Assembly (NCBI RefSeq): GCF_020080835.1
Contig: NC_058159.1
Location: forward strand, 29,487,525 to 29,551,524
From: Cotesia glomerata
Taxonomy: Eukaryota; Arthropoda; Insecta; Hymenoptera; Braconidae
Length of the DNA stretch: 64,000 bases
Direction of reading: 5' to 3'
The notes beneath the pieces were generated by a model, which did not search any database, was not told the DNA's origin, and was given only the letters and a program-made list of their open reading frames with translations. The translations under genes were made by a program, and so were the position numbers. This document shows, piece by piece, positions 1-12,260 of this stretch. Every line of letters starts with the position of its first letter. The first letter of the stretch is position 1.

Positions 1-448
1 GGGCACCAATGCCACCGTCGTCGTCCTCTGTTCCCAGCCCCAGCGTATCGTCCTGGTTTCTGGCTCTGGCTACACTGCCTTCGTTTAGAAACGTTGACGC
101 GCTTCTCTCTCTCTTTCTCTCTTTTACTCGTTCTCTCTCTCCCGGTAAGAGAATTGCAGGTAGCCTCCAGCCAGCAGACTGTTGATGCGTTTTCCAATTA
201 TTTCGAGCCAATGGAACTTTCGCCGAAACGCTAATTGCAAATCCGTCGGTACACCGATCCGCTCTTTTATTTTTTGTTCTTTGACTTTTTATTTTGTTGA
301 AAACTTGCGTTAAAATTTTTTCAAATAATAATAATAATTTTAAAAAAGCATAAGTTTTTACAAAGGAAATTAAAAAAAAGTTGTATTTATAATTTTTTTT
401 TATCATAATTATTTTATAAACTTTTGAAATTTTCTGATTAAATAATAA
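1..448. other. Unique sequence with a CT-rich tract, no gene recognised
   Basis: The first 240 bases are comparatively GC-rich and include a polypyrimidine tract (about 105-142, TCTCTC/TTTCTC). The rest becomes AT-rich up to the first Helitron. A GTAAGAG splice-donor-like string lies near 146, but there is no supporting coding frame. It could be a noncoding exon or promoter-proximal DNA of a gene outside the window; this is not provable here. Confidence 0.4.
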
Positions 449-704
449 TCTATATTATTAAGAGAATAAGCAAAATTTTGTGGCCTTTTCATGGTTTCAT
501 ATCATTCTCACCAATAGTAAATTTATAATGATAAGTACTTAGGCTGCATTCGAAAATGCTCTATCTTTAGATACATAATTAAGAAATGACCTTATATCTC
601 GTGAACTATTGACATTTTTAAAGATATAAGCTCCTCTTGATGTCACACTCATCAAGACCTTTCATTTAAGTACCTATATCAATTTTTCATATATTTTACA
701 TATG

Positions 705-782
<78 letters not shown>

Positions 783-1513
783 GAAAAATATATCAAAACG
801 CATGAGGGTACTCAAATGAAAGCTCTCGATGAGTGTAACATCGAGATGAGCTTATAACTTTGAAAATGTCAATAATTAAGAAAATACACTTGAATTTAAC
901 AAAATTAAGAAACTATTTTGTATACTGAGAACTATTGACATTTTTAAAAATATAAGCTCATCTTGATGTTATACTCATCAATACCTTTCATTTGAGTACC
1001 CACATCAATTTTTCATATATTTATATATATTCTATATATGTATATATGAAAAATATATCAAAATGCATGTGGGTACTCAAATGAAAGCTCTTGATGAATG
1101 TAACATCGGGATGAGTTTATATCTTTAAAAATATCAATAGTTATGAGAGTATAGTACAATTTAACATAATTAAGAAACGACCTTGTATCTTATAAAATAT
1201 TGACATTTACAAAGATATAAGCTCACCCCGACATTACACTTATCGAAACCTTTCATTTAAGTACCCACATCAATTTTTTATATATTTTATATATTTATAT
1301 ATATGAATATATGAAAAATATATCGAAATGCATGTGGATACTTAAATTAAATCTCTTGATGAGAGTAACATCGAGATGAGCTTATATCTTTAAAAACGTA
1401 AATATTCAAAAAATTAGTGCAATTTAACAAAAGTAATTATTTAATAAAGCAAAATTTCATTTATTCATAGTTCATAAGTCACGGCAGTCACACAGTGACT
1501 GCAAAGTTGCTAG
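449..1513 (+). mobile_element. Non-autonomous Helitron, copy 1 (three palindromic modules)
   Basis: Seen: the 5' end TCTATATTATTAAGAG follows host A (448). The 3' end has hairpin arms GCAGTCAC (1484-1491) and GTGACTGC (1495-1502), then AAAGTTG and CTAG (1510-1513), followed by host T (1514). This is the Helitron layout: 5' TC, a subterminal 3' hairpin, CTRR, and insertion between A and T with no target duplication. The interior holds three palindromic modules (about 606-875, 928-1140, 1196-1400). In each, the arm ATAAGCTCATCCCGATG is answered by its reverse complement across a TA-rich loop. No Rep/helicase frame is present, so mobility would depend on an autonomous relative elsewhere. It is the most diverged three-module copy. 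Confidence 0.85.
712..774. repeat. (TA)n microsatellite in Helitron module loop
   Basis: An uninterrupted TA run of about 63 bp lies exactly at the centre of the first palindromic module of Helitron copy 1. Loops of the other modules in this copy are short and interrupted, so this loop has expanded by itself. Confidence 0.95.
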
Positions 1514-3628
1514 TAATTTATAATTAAAATCTAAGAAAAAAAAATCTAAAATGAAAAAAAGTGTCAGCAAGTAAACTAAACGTTGTAAATAAAACAATCA
1601 GGGATGTAATGAAATCGTTTGAGAAGTTGAGCGAGATCATAATATTTTGAATGCTTTCTTGGAGAGAATTACCATAAGAACGACTTAAACATCTCGTTAG
1701 CGAGGACGATTCCAGGAGAAACAAGAAGTTGAGGGTATTTATTCGAGCGAGTCCTGCAACCGAGCAACCGATACAGGTCTCAGGTCTCAGTTCTCATTTT
1801 CTACTTTTATTTTTCCCTTTCCCTGTGCCCCGATCTCTCCCTTCCTGTCCGTCCTTGGCTGCATTATTTTATTTTATTTTATTTCCACTACATACCCACT
1901 CTTTATTATTTTATCATTGTATTTTTTGTCTCAAACGGAAATATTTAAAGAAAGGTATATACGGCCGTAACCGTCAACTATACAGGACGTTATATAGAAA
2001 CAAAACGAGTGGGCTGGTTGGTGCGTAGTGCTGCTCGGATGAGAGAGCGCCGAGTGGAGATGACGCCCTGTTTTCGCTCGTATATTGTATCTGAATAGCA
2101 GCAACCAGCTACATATCCAACGCCGTCTATAGACCAGAGGGAATAAATGAGCGAGCAAGAGAGATAGAGCGTCCAAAAGAGAGAGAAACTCGACGTCCGG
2201 ACGACGTTGATGAGTCGGTGGATAAAAGAGTATAAAGAAAAGTGCCCGTGAGCTGGTATGGGCGAATGGGCGCAAAAAAGAAGTCGAGGTCCCTCTCCGG
2301 TGCCCGAACGGGAGGGCAGAGGGGCGAGACTCTTACACTGCTCGAGGACGGTTCTTTTAATTAGTCAAAGGTGTGAAGAAGTCGTGCGAAAGTGTGCGAG
2401 GATGAGGGTCCGAGGCATGCGTGAATGTGTGAAGCTGAAGAAATAGCTGGACACTGCCTGAAAGATAGACCCACTAAAAAGTTTAAAGTTAAAAGTTGAA
2501 ACAAGAACAAAAAATATATAAGAATAAGAATAAGAATCTCTCTTGCCGGGAGCTGCTCTGGGCCCCATAACCTGCAGAGAAAGCTGCTCACAAAATGATC
2601 TAAAGAAGAGGAAGAAGAACCTTTTTAACTGTTGCTCCAATGATTATAATGATGATCATGGTGGCTATGATCATTCTGCTGGAAGAAGAAAGAACAAGGA
2701 GAGCATAGCACACCAGAGGACTCAGATAAGAACGGAGAACCGCGCCTTTACTTAAACTCAACTCAGATCTATATTCTATATACATTTATGCCGAGTGAGA
2801 AAGAGAGAAAGAATTGGACAGCATCTTCATCCTTTACTTATATTTCTCCAGAGCAAGACTAACCGGTTCTCATTCTTGCTCTATTGAAATTCCTACCGCG
2901 TGCCAGTATGCTACTTGATGTGGCCGACGGCGTCGTCTTACACCACCGGGCTAACCATCTACATGCCTTGAGTGTATCATCCCCACAAATTCGGAGCCAT
3001 CTCACCAAGTGAGCGTTAATTTCTGCCGAGGGGCTTTATTGCCGGGCGAGTCAAGTACGGGGGGTCGCTCATCATCATCATCATCATCATCATCATCTTC
3101 ATCATTGGGATTATAATCGTGATGATCATTACCATCAACCACTGGGTTTCGCAGTTATTGGAGACATCACCGTTTATATGCTCGTATCGGGGAATGCCGT
3201 GTCATTTTCATTTTTATCGATGTTTACTTCATTTGACATCATAATTTGCTGTTGCAATTGATGCAATGAATAATCCATAAATGTTTAGTGCCAAGCTGAG
3301 CAATTGTGGGAAGAAATTATCAAGTATAGAGTGTGTAATATACTTCAGAGTGTAATCAAGAAAATTAGCGCAAAGCTGATTTGATGTAATGACTAATGAA
3401 AAATTCTTTTGAGAAAGATTGTTTTGCTGAGGTATTTTATTGGAAATTTATAATTGAACGTGAGAAATATTTTCTTGGCACAATTAGCTTTGTAATTTTA
3501 AACTTTACGCTTTAGAAGTCAAAATTTTGTCGTTTGATATTTTTGGAACGAATTAATTTAATTAGATTTCGAAAAATGAACATTTCAAAAAGTAAAAACT
3601 AGAAAAAAAAATTTTTTTTTGAGTTTTT
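1514..3628. other. Unique sequence, moderately GC-rich, no supported gene
   Basis: No repeat family of this window occurs here apart from a TCA microsatellite (about 3069-3096). Open frames of 60-115 codons overlap on both strands at 1.7-2.8 kb, lack recognisable motifs and carry low-complexity stretches, so I treat them as chance. The tract 2030-2440 is purine-rich. It could hold a noncoding exon or regulatory DNA. Confidence 0.5.
3069..3105. repeat. (TCA)n microsatellite
   Basis: Nine tandem TCA units are followed by an imperfect TCTTCATCAT tail. The repeat lies in unique, fairly GC-rich sequence and not inside a recognised transposon. Confidence 0.9.
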
Positions 3629-3951
3629 CCGTGCAGAAAAAATTCTGATTCAAAATGAATTTAAGATTGAAATTCACATTTTGACACAAATATGAATTAG
3701 TTTTGAGATCAATCTAAATTTGAAATTGATTTGTAGATAGAAATTAGCACGCCTGTAGAACTTTCGATCCTGCTTCATAATTTTAATAAAGATTTAAGAA
3801 TATTTAGGATAAATTTCATAAATATTTTGCAAAATATACATGTATACAAATCAATTTCAAATTTGGATTAATCTCAAAACTAATTCATATTTGTGTCAAA
3901 ATATTAATTTCAATCTTAAATTCATATTGAATCAGAATTTTTTTTGCATGG
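3629..3951. mobile_element. Foldback MITE, about 105-bp arms, GTTTTT target duplication
   Basis: The left arm, beginning CCGTGCAGAAAAAATTCTG, is matched as a reverse complement by the right arm ending CAGAATTTTTTTTGCATGG. The match runs about 105 bp inward with few mismatches (for example ACACAAATATGAATTAG in both arms). The hexamer GTTTTT at 3623-3628 recurs at 3952-3957, consistent with a 6-bp target duplication. The ~110-bp centre carries no frame. Only one copy is seen here. The superfamily is unassigned, and poly-T flanks make the duplication less certain than the arms. Confidence 0.75.
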
Positions 3952-3957
3952 GTTTTT

Positions 3958-5342
3958 AAAAAATTTCAACAAAATTTTCTGAAATAATAATTAAAAAGTT
4001 CAAAAATGAACTAATTAGTAAATTTTTGAACACTTTGAGCTTAAAAATAACCAGAATAAATTCCAAAGATTGCCTGCAAAGTTAATTGGATTTCCAATTA
4101 TTTATTCAAAGCCTCAGTACGTCAAACTTTAACTGTAAAGTGTAAAAATATCCTTATTTATAAATAAATCCGTGAATAAACTTAAAAATCAATTGTTACT
4201 GCGTCAGTAAAAGAGTAATTTTGCTATTAAAAAAAGGCGATTCTCACTCAACATGTGAAAATTTAATGAGATACGTGGGCAGTCATGTCTACTGTCCAAT
4301 TACTTTAATATATTTAGCTTTAGCTTGAATGAAATTTCCTGAATGAGCATAAATTTAAATTCTAATTCCGTTTCCGTTAAATCGATTAGAAACTTGAATA
4401 ACTCGAAAATCAGGGAATAGATAAACGAAGAAAGGCGGGGGACGAGGTATAATATTAGGAGACTTTATAAATACGATCTATAAACTAAAAGGTCTAGAAT
4501 ATAATAAGAACCTTTACCTTGTAGCCATTAATAGACTCCGCAGAGTATAAATTTGTCGACTGAATAAGTAATGTATCACATAGATCCGTACATTTTATCG
4601 GTATAAATGGAGTAGCGAGTAAGCGATTAAATAATCAGCATCCGCGTGGTGAACTGGCGAATAGACCCGCGACACCTGATACCAACAGGGGAATCTATAA
4701 TTCATCGACTAAAGATATTTGTAGGTAAGCGTAATGGTTTCTGATCGATCTCCATCGGTGTCGAGATGAGCCGTGAGATATTCAATCACTTTGCGTCGGT
4801 GCTTGGTTATATCGCTCACCCAATCCATCAATCTCTCGAGCTTTGCCAGTTGTTGCTGTCTTTCCGCGGCGAGTTATCCCAGATAATAGAAATCCTTTCT
4901 TATTTTATTTACATATTATATAAATCATTTGATATTTAGATAACGTCTCTAGTTCTGAACCCTCACACACTCTACTCACCCTCTACTCGCTACCCTTTGC
5001 TTTGCTTTGCTTTACTTACCGGGTTTATTTTAGCAAATAGAATACGCCGGGAGTAATCTCCAGAGGAACTAAGACTCAGAAATTTATTGCTGTCTTTTTT
5101 GCGATTTGTGTTTCAATTATATATGTCGCAAAAAGTATAATAAATATGAGAAAATTAGACCTTAAATTAAAATTAACATTTAATTACGTTTAAAAGGGTT
5201 TAATTTAATAAAAAAATTGGGAGTTTTTATAATTCTTTCCTACATAAATTAACGGCAAATTTTTTCATTCTCTCTCGTAAAAAATTCACTAATAATTAAA
5301 TCACAATTCTGAAGTGATAATGTGATTAGATGATTTAGTTTT
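3958..5342. other. Unique AT-rich sequence, nothing recognised
   Basis: No dispersed repeat of this window and no coding frame above 60 codons. A less AT-rich patch (about 4430-4870) contains short unremarkable words, and a GCTTT run lies near 5000. Confidence 0.5.
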
Positions 5343-5761
5343 TTAAGGTAGTACTACCGGTTTTAGAATTTGCGTTCAGAATTTAATGAAATTTGGCATA
5401 TTGATACTTTATAATATCATAATTAAGCAGTAAAATTTTTGGAAGCCTGGCGAGTCCTGAAAAAATTTTTGCCTTTACCATTGATCCTTATGGAAAATCA
5501 AAGACTTTATTTTATTTCACAAAACTGGACGTTCAGATTCTTATAAAAATTAAGACAACGAGAGAAAATAACATCTAGAACATATTTAATAACAATCAGT
5601 ATGGTTTCCGAGAATATGAGAATATTTATTAATAAAAAATATTCAAAATTTATCTGTCTCTCTTTCTCCAACGTGATTTAGTATAGGGAAATCTACTACG
5701 TTAATCAAATAAGGTTAGGTTTTGGGATTTGACTGTTGTGGTAACGGTAGAACTACCTTAA
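5343..5761. mobile_element. TTAA-flanked MITE with self-palindromic termini
   Basis: TTAA at 5343-5346 and 5758-5761 flank a 411-bp element. Its ends are GGTAGTACTACCG on the left and CGGTAGAACTACC on the right, 12 of 13 positions matching as inverted repeats. The left terminus is itself a palindrome (GGTAGTACTACC). TTAA target duplication is the hallmark of piggyBac-type (also Kolobok) transposition. The interior has no long frame, so the element is non-autonomous. Only one copy is seen in the window. Confidence 0.7.
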
Positions 5762-6905
5762 GGGGTTTAAAAATATGATCAATTTTTGTAAAGCCCAAAA
5801 CTTTGAACGCATTTTTCTCAAAATTATCTCGTCAAAGTCGGTGAGCAAGATATATCAAAAATAACTGGCTCAGTCTCTATAATTATTTTAGATATATTTT
5901 TAAGTTCTAAAATTAAAAAAGAATCAAACTAATTACATTTTTAACCCAGTAATTTAAAAGTAGAAATAAGTATAATTTATACTTCGTCAACAAGATCTTT
6001 GTCGTGTGTAAAGCCATAATGTAATGTAATATGCATAATAAAATAAAATAAAACGAAAACGAAACAAATGCGGAAACAGAAACATGTGCATAAATACCTC
6101 TGGTATTGGCCCAAGTATACCTGTATAAACACCAGGTGGTTATGTAGTGCATAAAGTAATTATATAATCTCATTTGTGCCGGACACATTTGTATATAGAG
6201 CACAAGGTACGTAATAATGTGAGTTTGGGCGCTAAAACACCAACAAATTAGATATTCAAATTTTGCTGGATTAATACATACAGAGTTGGCTGGTGCCTGG
6301 AGGGAGCTGGTGTGTAAATGACGGCATACGTACTGAGCATCCTTCTACATATATATTATATGATAGTATATACAGTATCTATAACTGCGTATAACCCGCT
6401 ATTCGCAAAGGGCGATGGTAAAAGTGTATGCAAGGGTTCTATTTCACCGAACAAAAGTAGATCTTCTCTTCCAGAATATATTCTCCATATTATGATTGTT
6501 GCCGAATGCAAACGAGCTGTCCACTATACATACTAGTACTCATCCATAACATCGAAGAACTGAAAAAAAAATACATAAAAAAGAAAACGGGCCCCTCGAG
6601 CCATTCAAATACGCATTATAAATAAATATACTACACACGTGTGTTCCGTGGCGATTAACATATCTTAATTGCAGGTGTTTATCCGCTATCGTTACGTTTC
6701 ATTCCTACATTATTTTAAATTGATCCAGGACATTCCACTCACCTTTTATCTCGTTCGCCTTTTTTTTATCATTTTTCCCCGATAAACCGATTCTTTATGC
6801 TCTTTATCTGTCTCAATCCCACGGACGTTTATCAGTGAGAGACTATTTTATGTATTTATTTGCTTAAAAATTAATTCATACTTTTTAGATTTTTTGCTCA
6901 CCGTG

Positions 6906-6949
<44 letters not shown>

Positions 6950-7524
6950 GCGGCTACTCCCCACTACGGCTTATCGGAGAAACATAATACTATGGCATCA
7001 ATTTCGTTAGCCTCTTTACATTCTTTATTCTCTATAATACTCGAGGGCTTTCGGTTACTACTGTACACCAGCAGAATATAATAAGAAGAACAAGAACCAG
7101 AAGATCGAGAAGGAGAAGAAGAAGCTGCTTCAGATAATTGCCCTTCCTCTCCACAAAGAGGGAGCCCTCATTACGCCAACTTGTCACAGATTGCTGATAT
7201 GTAGATAGTCGTTCGCTTCGTTTATACGCGGCTAACGTCCATTGGCCCTTTCTCCTTTTCGTTCTCGCTTTATCGGTATTTTGTTTCTTTCTTGGGTACA
7301 CTGTCCAGCCTTCTGGCAACTGCACCAGTAATACATACTCATAAACATACACGTTACCTACACATATGTCGATGTGTACGACTTTATGGCGACACAAATG
7401 CTTCAGTTCTTCGGAACAATCAGCGTATTTCTCTTTCAATTCTGCAACAATAGTTTTCTAAATTCCTTTAAAAATTTTTTCCATCTACCTGAGAGGAAAA
7501 TTACTTTAGAGCTTGAAATAAATC
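5762..7524. other. Unique sequence with ATT microsatellite, no supported gene
   Basis: Contains an (ATT)n tract (6911-6949). Frames of up to 135 codons (minus strand 7439-7032) have no recognisable domain and derive partly from a GAAGAA-rich stretch (7080-7130), so I do not call a gene. Confidence 0.5.
6911..6949. repeat. (ATT)n microsatellite
   Basis: Thirteen tandem ATT units without interruption in unique sequence. Confidence 0.95.
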
Positions 7525-7526
7525 TA

Positions 7527-8505
7527 CACGGAGAAAAGTTAATTGTACTATTTATTATACAAAGATATTAACTCCTACTATCTGAAATGGTAATAAAATT
7601 AATTAATCACAAATTAATAGGTGGTATAATTGACAATTGTAATAGTTACTATTAATAATGGTAACGATTAATATCGAAAATGATAATTGTAATTATTAAA
7701 AATTACAACTGCTATAATCGAAGATGGTAACTATAACCATCTCAGATTGTAAAAATTCTGAAAGAAAAAATAATATTAATTTATTTAATTAAATTCTTTA
7801 TTTGCATCCATATTTTAGTTATGTACATTTTTTCCTTTAAAATATTAAAACAAGTAATAACACAATCGTTTAAATCCATATATAATAAAAATTTTCAAAT
7901 ATTAGAGCTGTTGTTGATTACTTTGAATGACATAATTTCTTAAAATTATGTTGTTTAAAAATTTTTTGTAAGATTTAATATGTTTTTTTTGAAATTTCAA
8001 TTTTTTTTTTATTTGAATTTTATTTAAAATTTTGATTTTTCTGGAAATTTCAAATTTTTTTTGAAAAATTTGACGTTGAAACTAGTTTTAGACAAATAAA
8101 AATTTACATATAAATTCAATCCGAATTTAATCCCAATTTTTTATGCACTACACTGCGCTACAACTGTTTTTAGTTAATTCAGAAATGCATCCACGCTAAA
8201 GCAGATTCTTAATTTTTCAAATATTTTTTACTAGCTTAGATAGTAACTATTACTATTACTGATGGTAACTGTAACCATTAGGTTATATTAGGAATTACGA
8301 TTTTGATAATAGCAGTTACCAGTTATAATAATAAAAGCTATTATTACTGATTACCATCATAATAGCAATAGTTACCATCAGGATGGTAACTACTACAATT
8401 CAGATGGTTTACATAATTATTTAAATAATATTTACTACTATCGAATTCAGTTAATAGATTTTACCATAACTAGATAATAAACTCTACTATAAAATTTTCT
8501 ACGTG
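7527..8505. mobile_element. TA-flanked foldback MITE with GGTAACTATAACC words
   Basis: TA dinucleotides at 7525-7526 and 8506-8507 flank inverted ends CACGGAGAAAAGTTAAT and AATTTTCTACGTG. Both terminal quarters are built from repeated palindromic words such as GTAACTATTACTATTAC and ATGGTAACTATAACCATC (7620-7745 and 8235-8405). The middle ~450 bp (7760-8220) is plain AT-rich sequence. No frame is present. By ends and target it belongs with the CACTG/CACAG foldbacks elsewhere in the window. TA targets fit a Tc1/mariner-type transposase, but that is inference. Confidence 0.7.
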
Positions 8506-8507
8506 TA

Positions 8508-10464
8508 ATAATAATTTTTGAATAAAAAATACCCAGCAACAAAAAATCAGGCTTGGCTTACACTCAAAAAAATCTTATTTTTCAGTTATTTATATTCTGC
8601 AAAGGATTTTTACAGTTTACAGATGTGGATCGCGCGAAAGCATATATATCGCCATCAAAAACTTGACCCGAGTAATGGCGCATAGAACGTATGGCGCCCA
8701 CATGTACCCTGACCTAAAGCTTGACATTGTCTCAATCAAAAATAAAACCGTGAATCCATCACCCGGATTTATTCAATTCGAATTCAATTTATTCAATTAG
8801 ACCAAAAGCAAAAAGCGTCAGTGCTTCTATTCAGTTCTGGAGATAAGAATTTAAAATTAAAAATGAAACGCCGTGTATGTTCAGGTAAATGTAAATTGAA
8901 TCTGTAAAATTGGTTTTTAAAAAATGATTTATAGTTTTATATACATCGTATATTAGTTTTATTATCATTATTTTTATTCTTTTCTCATCAATGAGAAGCT
9001 CCAGACACATCGTTATCACGTACAGCTTTCGACGTACTTTCGTTGGAATTTTTCATACCCGTTTAGTTGTGCCAGTCATTTTATTTGTATTATCCATACA
9101 TATATAATATATATTCTACACTTACTCACACAATATATACTTGAATCGATCGACAGGCGTGGCGTGTTGGCGATAACATTAAATCGGCAGTGCATAATCA
9201 TAATCATAATAATAATGATAATGATAATATACTCAGAAACTGCAGATCTTGTTGTGTGGATGCAAGTAAGACCACCACCCCACACCCGTTTACTTGTATG
9301 TACAGTTTGTATCCTTACATATACATAAATTGGCAATTATAAATCGTTTGGCCGTACGGCTGAATATAAAGGCGTTTACGAGGACGATATTCTGGTGTGA
9401 CGAGTCTCTGTGGGATCCCAAGGCGAATTGAATCTTTATAAAACGTAAGCGACGTATTCGCAGATGAGATGCGTACGATCGGTTTCGTGAGCTGGTTACT
9501 GGTTACTGGTGGCTGGTTGCTTGTTTCTGATTGGTGTAAGTCAGACTGAGACAGCTTGTAGCGCTGTGTTAAACAAAATATGTTCATATTCATACGCTGT
9601 GTAATGGTATCATGTGTGGTGTTAGTGGTTGTAGATCCTGGCCCACGCGTCGATGCAAATGACCGGTCGATCCTGTATTCTACACCGAGCCTGAAGACCA
9701 AAGACTGGAGACTGAAAGAGCCAGCACATAATATAATATAATATAATATAATAATAAAATGAAATAAAACATAAAAAAGAGGAGAGATATGAGAAGTAAG
9801 ATGGTGATGATGATGATGATAGTCAAGCTACACGTTACAGCCCCCCATCTTTGAGAGCGAGCGCCCCGATGACTCTGAAAATGTGATATTGAATACTCGC
9901 GAACCTTTTTCGGGCGTTTAAGCCCGTATATTCTCATCGTTGATATCGCTGGTATCTTTAACACATTGAACGATATCGTTGGTTACACGATCGTTCTCCT
10001 CCTGATATATCTACTGAATGTGTGGATGTGTACTGCTGTTGTGTGTATTCGAAGGAAGATCGAGACTTGACCACTATGTAAAGTACTGACGGCATTAGCG
10101 ACTGTGTTCGGCTATCGAGATCAGAGATTTAGAAGGGCCATTATCGTGGACGCGCCACTTTTTTCTTCGGTTTTACTTTTTTTTACTCGTATACACTCGA
10201 TCGAGAGAGCAAGGGGTATCGATCTCTGCCCGACGGCGATCGAACGGCTTTTCTTGATCTTTATCAGAATTGAAATGGACCCACCTCCGCTCGGCTCGGC
10301 TCTCTCGCCGTGTTATCCTCGTACACAGACACACGGACGTTTATAAAGATGTATGGCCTTGCTAATACCAATACCAGGCATGAGTATTGGTAGGAATAAT
10401 GTGAAATCAAAAATATTTTTTTTTTTTGAAAATTTACTGTGTTGAGCAGAGAATTAAATTTTTC
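8508..10464. other. Unique sequence, less AT-rich at 9.3-10.4 kb, no supported gene
   Basis: Contains an ATAAT-type microsatellite (9728-9754), ATAATC/ATAATG runs near 9197-9230 and GATGAT repeats near 9810. Frames of 80-130 codons at 9.3-10.4 kb lie on both strands and lack domains. The composition shift could mark regulatory DNA or untranslated exon sequence. Confidence 0.45.
9728..9754. repeat. (ATAAT)n minisatellite
   Basis: Five tandem units of the pentamer ATAAT/AATAT type in unique DNA. Confidence 0.85.
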
Positions 10465-11036
10465 TGCACGCCTCATAAGCGAAGCTCTATTCTCGACTAT
10501 TAAAAAAAAAACGGTTTTTTCGAAACTGAAATTGATTTTTTTTTATTTATATCGCACTTAAGGTTAATATGAGTGCACTAATATCAAGTCAAATAATTTG
10601 TCAGGCTCATAAAATATATTTCAATAACAATCATTTTGTTTAACATAGTAAATAATGAAATTAAAAATAATCTTTGTTAGACGTTCGTGTGGCTGTGTTT
10701 ATATATTGGTGTATGTGGCAGGGAAATCGCTCGAAAAAGTGATGTTACCGGAATAATTTTTTTTTATTATCTACAGTAACATACGACGGACTTTCTGAAT
10801 TAATATGAGCGTTCAAGTCACTGTCGTTAAATTATTATTTGTAAAAAACTAATATATCACTGTATATTTTTAACTTCCCGCTAAGAAAATCGAAGATTTT
10901 CAAAAATCGTGAAGTTATTGTTTTCACCCCGTTTTACGAAAATCGACTTTTCATCGAATCTCGATGTTTCGAGGTCCTAAGATTAAGATGCTTCCCTGAC
11001 TATTCATGCGATGGTGTCTGTATGTCTGTATGTATG

Positions 11037-11055
11037 TATGTGCGTGTGTGCGTGC

Positions 11056-11086
<31 letters not shown>

Positions 11087-11097
11087 TGTGTGTGTGG
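11037..11097. repeat. (GT/GC)n microsatellite
   Basis: Alternating GT and CG dinucleotides, including a pure CG run of about 16 bp followed by a TG run of about 26 bp, lie inside the AACTTCCCGC element. Alternating purine-pyrimidine of this length can adopt Z-DNA. Confidence 0.9.
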
Positions 11098-11587
11098 ATG
11101 TATGTAAGCCTCTCATAACTTTTGAATGGCTTGACCGATTTGATCGCGGTTGGTGCCATTCGAAAGGGCTTGACCAACTTAGATTTTGAATATACTTTGG
11201 AACGATTCGGACCGGTAGATTTTAAGAAACCGCAAAAAAAGTACAAAAAAAAATTTTTTCAAATGGGCTTTTTTTGTAATAACTTTTAAACAGCTTCACC
11301 GATTAATTCCAAAAACTAATCAGCTCTTAACGTCGAAAAACCACGTCGATCACTGCGAGTCCGGTCAAAATCGGTTAATTCGTTCGTGAGTTATCGTTGA
11401 CGAAAGAAAACTTAAAAAGGTGTTTTTTCGGAATTACTCCGAAATTTAACGTTCTATCAATTTAAACTTGAAGATTCGTTATAAAGCTTAAAAAACTGCG
11501 TCGAATGCAACCAACCGCGTGAAAATCGGTTCATTCTTTCAAAAGTTATTGCGATTTGAAAATTCGAAAAATAGTGTTTTATCAAAC

Positions 11588-11690
11588 TTTTGAGCTCGAA
11601 GAGCTCAAAAGCATACAAAAACTATTTTTTTGAGCTTGGAGAGCTCAAAATAACCCACAAATTGTATTTTTGAGCTCAAAGAGCTCAAAA
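11588..11690. repeat. Three spaced GAGCTC palindromes
   Basis: Three ~20-bp near-palindromes of the type TTGAGCTCGAAGAGCTCAA are centred near 11600, 11640 and 11680, with roughly 40-bp spacing. They lie inside the AACTTCCCGC element. Confidence 0.8.
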
Positions 11691-11895
11691 ACGTCATCAG
11701 TGCAATTTCAAGCGTTTAGGTATAGAATTGGCGGGAAGTTGCAGGGATGGCCTTCAGGGTCAACCAATTTTCCTAATTTTTTTTGTATATCTATCTATAC
11801 ATATTTTTATAGTATTTTTTTTCCTCACCTTAGAATTATGGCGCCACTAAACCATAGCAGAATTTTCTGTTTTTTATTATTTTGCTTTTTATATC

Positions 11896-12260
11896 CTCCA
11901 TGAAAAAAAAAATATATGTCAAAATATATAAAAATTATATTAAAAATCTGTAAAAAATATATAAATTAAGTATAGTAAATATATTTTTAATAACTGACTT
12001 TTGGCCGATTTTTATATATATTTTATGTATTTTAGATATATTTTTTTATATTTTTAGCTATGTATTTTTTATGTATTTTAAGATATATTTTGAATACATC
12101 TAAAATATATAAAATATACATGAAAATCGGCCAAAAGTTAGTTATTAAAAATATATTTACTATACATATTTTTTATATATTTATAGATTTATAATATACT
12201 TAAAATATATTTTTTATATATTTTGAAATATATTTTTTTCATATCTTTTTTTTATGGGGG
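11896..12260. mobile_element. ATATTTTA-rich foldback MITE, copy 1
   Basis: The ends CTCCATGAAAAAAAAA and TTTTTTTATGGGGG are inverted repeats. Inside, GACTTTTGGCCGATTTTTAT is answered by ATGAAAATCGGCCAAAAG, and TATAGTAAATATATTTTTAA by its reverse complement. The element is almost fully palindromic over 365 bp. It sits inside the TGCACGCC repeat copy 1, where copy 2 has no such insert. No frame. Confidence 0.75.

Larger units (their letters stand above)
10871..11780. mobile_element. AACTTCCCGC repeat inserted in the preceding element
   Basis: The insertion starts with AACTTCCCGCTAAG (10873). An inverted GCGGGAAGTT lies at 11731-11740 and a short tail continues to about 11780. Copy 2 of the host repeat runs directly from CTGTATTTTT to TTGTATATCT, which defines the empty site. 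The interior holds a CG/TG microsatellite (11041-11097), text around CGATTTGATCGCGGTTGGTG, and three short GAGCTC palindromes (11588-11690). From memory, AACTTCCCGC repeats are common in insect genomes, particularly Hymenoptera; a database search would be needed to confirm. No coding potential. Confidence 0.65.

Noticed and set aside
11670..11903. Frame sharing an APLNHS-type string with a frame at 20705-20899
   Set aside because: Both overlap homologous interior DNA of the TGCACGCC repeat. The frame breaks across element boundaries and shows no codon-level conservation.
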